Source: Deltaproteobacteria bacterium ADurb.Bin026 | GTDB taxonomy: Bacteria > Desulfobacterota > Syntrophorhabdia > Syntrophorhabdales > Syntrophorhabdaceae | DNA length: 6,792 nucleotides | Direction of reading: 5' to 3' | NCBI GenBank assembly: GCA_002071245.1 | Contig: MWEV01000286.1 | Span: 1-6,792 of the forward strand | In this document: positions 5,624 to 6,792 of the stretch, in pieces | Layout: every line of letters begins with the position of its first letter | How positions within the stretch are numbered: position 1 is the first letter of the stretch | Translations under genes and position numbers: made by a program | The notes under the pieces: model-generated | The model's database searches: none | What the model was told of the DNA's origin: nothing | The model's input: only the letters and a program-made list of their open reading frames with translations

Positions 5624-6792
5624 TTATCTCTTGCCGGAATAGTAATTGATTTTGTTCACATAAAAGTCATACCAATCTGCACCACAAATTATCCTGTATT
5701 TTTCCAGAATAGGCTTTACTGCCTTTTTAAACGCATCCCTCTCTTGAGCGGTTAGGGCATGGATCTCAACGCCCTGCGTCTTTGCCTTTAAGAAGGTATC
5801 AGTAATAAGCTTTGTGTTTTCGTCCCTTATGGTTTTTGCCTGAATCTCAGCCGCCTCTTTAAAAATCTTCTGTTGTTCTAAAGATAATGATTCCCAGTAT
5901 TTTTTGTTTACCACTACAAGACGAACCGTAAGGATGTGATTCAACGATGTTGCATATTTGTTGATATCGGTAAGTTTTAATAGCATTGATGTTGAAAGGG
6001 GGTTATCCTGACCGTCAATCATACCATGTTGGATGGCATAATATATTTCCTGTGATGGGATATATGTCGGATTTGCGCCGAGTATCTTGAAGGTATCAAT
6101 AAATATCGGTGACTGCATCGTTCTTATCTTCAATCCCCTCAAGTCATCAGGGGTCTTGATAGGTCTTCGTGAATTGGTTAAATCTCTGAGTTCGGATTCT
6201 GCATAGCCTATAAACACAAAACCCTTTGCATTACATAATGTTTCGATCCTTTCTTTCACTTCTTTGTCATCAAGTACCTTGTGGGCAGTTGCCCTGTCAG
6301 GATAAATAAAAGGCAGTTCAAGGACATTTAGTTCCGGGATAAAATCTCCAAGAACATCTGCAGCAACGGCAGCTATATGTAGTGTTCCATGCTTGACCTG
6401 ATTGGCCATAGAACGTTCGGCGCCAAGCTGCCCCCATGGGAAAACTTCAACTGTGATATCAGTTTTTGAGCGGTCATGCACGTGTTTTGCAAATGCTGTC
6501 GCACCCAGGTTCTGGGGATGAAAAGATGTTTCGTAATGACCGTATTGTATTTTTCTCAAAGCACTTGCGCGGAAAGGCCTTGGCGGATCTTCCTTTTTTA
6601 CAACAAAAGGAAATGCCTCGGATGGAGGACCTTCAAGCCCTATATTATCGATACTTTGCGCAAACAGATAGTATTGGCCGTCAGGGATAGTATTGATATG
6701 TATTGCTTCATTTGATTTGATTATCCTATCTTGATAGAGGTCTTTTCCTTCACTGTCTTTTGAGATCATCACCCTGTAAGCGCTTGCATCTT
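5624..6792 (-). CDS. TRAP transporter substrate-binding protein (DctP) fused to a FecR/Fn3-like domain, 5'-partial
   Basis: Periplasmic solute receptor of a tripartite ATP-independent (TRAP) transporter, expected to bind an organic acid. Numbering is from the GTG at 6772-6770. Residues about 73-382 are a canonical DctP domain: KIQYGHYE, HPQNLGA, VEVFPWGQLGAERSM, LPFIY, LRDLTNSRRPIKTPDDLRG, then LKIRT and DGQDNPL. Arg196, Arg217 and Asn257 have about the spacing of the ligand residues Arg127, Arg147 and Asn187 of SiaP. There is no signal peptide before this domain. Residues 1-60 instead read like the end of a fibronectin-III-like repeat of FecR-domain proteins (IPDGQYYLFAQSIDNIGLEG, 29-48), joined by a Pro-rich linker (61-72). 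Upstream of the GTG the frame stays open to the edge and encodes DASAYR, which continues the repeat, and no Shine-Dalgarno supports the GTG. The start is therefore outside the window. No DctQ/DctM membrane subunits are seen. Confidence 0.88.
   Translation of the reverse strand, partial: DASAYRVMISKDSEGKDLYQDRIIKSNEAIHINTIPDGQYYLFAQSIDNIGLEGPPSEAFPFVVKKEDPPRPFRASALRKIQYGHYETSFHPQNLGATAFAKHVHDRSKTDITVEVFPWGQLGAERSMANQVKHGTLHIAAVAADVLGDFIPELNVLELPFIYPDRATAHKVLDDKEVKERIETLCNAKGFVFIGYAESELRDLTNSRRPIKTPDDLRGLKIRTMQSPIFIDTFKILGANPTYIPSQEIYYAIQHGMIDGQDNPLSTSMLLKLTDINKYATSLNHILTVRLVVVNKKYWESLSLEQQKIFKEAAEIQAKTIRDENTKLITDTFLKAKTQGVEIHALTAQERDAFKKAVKPILEKYRIICGADWYDFYVNKINYYSGKR
6595..6792 (-). other. 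FecR-protein-like Fn3/beta domain segment at the N-terminal side of the DctP gene
   Basis: The encoded segment runs from DASAYR at the window edge through the D-G-Q-Y-Y-L and S-I-D-N-I-G-L-E-G patterns to FPFVVKK. FecR-domain periplasmic proteins commonly carry such repeats, with the pattern AYRV, then DGxYYLRVRxID, then GLEG. It lacks the hydrophobic core expected of a signal peptide. The identification rests on motif resemblance only; a generic Fn3-like or carboxypeptidase-regulatory-like fold is the alternative. Confidence 0.55.

Noticed and set aside
6466..6715. Two short plus-strand open frames opposite the DctP gene
   Set aside because: They overlap each other in different frames, show no family motifs and lie antisense to the DctP coding region.
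5611..6785. TGTAAGCGCTT occurs at both 5611-5621 and 6775-6785, flanking most of the DctP gene; considered as direct repeats of a mobile element
   Set aside because: An 11-nt repeat is expected by chance in a window of this size. The second copy lies within coding sequence and no transposase or integrase is present.
1..6792. CRISPR arrays, tRNA or rRNA genes, insertion sequences, toxin-antitoxin or phage-defence genes
   Set aside because: I looked on both strands and saw no spaced repeats, tRNA-like cloverleaf, transposase motifs or small paired genes. Coding sequence covers almost the whole window.

Overview
The window (about 42-43% GC by eye) carries six tightly spaced plus-strand genes, followed by one minus-strand gene that converges on them and runs off the right edge. 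The set comprises a class I PurE, a DmpA/P1-type N-terminal nucleophile hydrolase, a sirtuin, a monofunctional mannose-1-phosphate guanylyltransferase, a YifB/ComM ATPase, a Cys-rich DUF6125-like protein and a TRAP-type solute receptor. This suggests a Gram-negative, probably anaerobic bacterium of the Desulfobacterota/Syntrophorhabdia or Nitrospirota type. That placement is an inference from gene content and protein flavour and is weak.

Layout: 1-114 is an AT-rich leader. 115-5615 looks like one transcription unit: purE, P1-family peptidase, sir2/cobB, manC-type gene, yifB/comM and the DUF6125-like gene. Gaps run from about 10 to 45 nt, no strong terminator separates the genes, and most have a recognisable Shine-Dalgarno sequence. 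The genes do not form one pathway. They cover purine synthesis, protein deacylation, GDP-mannose supply for glycans and a helicase-like ATPase, so this reads as a housekeeping cluster rather than a dedicated system. 5616-5623 is the 8-nt gap between two convergent stop codons and is covered by a perfect 12-nt palindrome.

5624-6792 (minus strand) encodes a TRAP transporter substrate-binding (DctP) domain. It is not preceded by a signal peptide. Instead it is joined in frame to the tail of a beta-rich domain resembling the fibronectin-III-like repeats of periplasmic FecR-domain proteins. The frame is still open at the window edge, so the gene is 5'-partial. This apparent FecR/Fn3-like plus DctP fusion is the most unusual thing in the window. 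The rest is well-conserved housekeeping sequence, and I see no RNA genes, CRISPR arrays, insertion sequences or defence systems.
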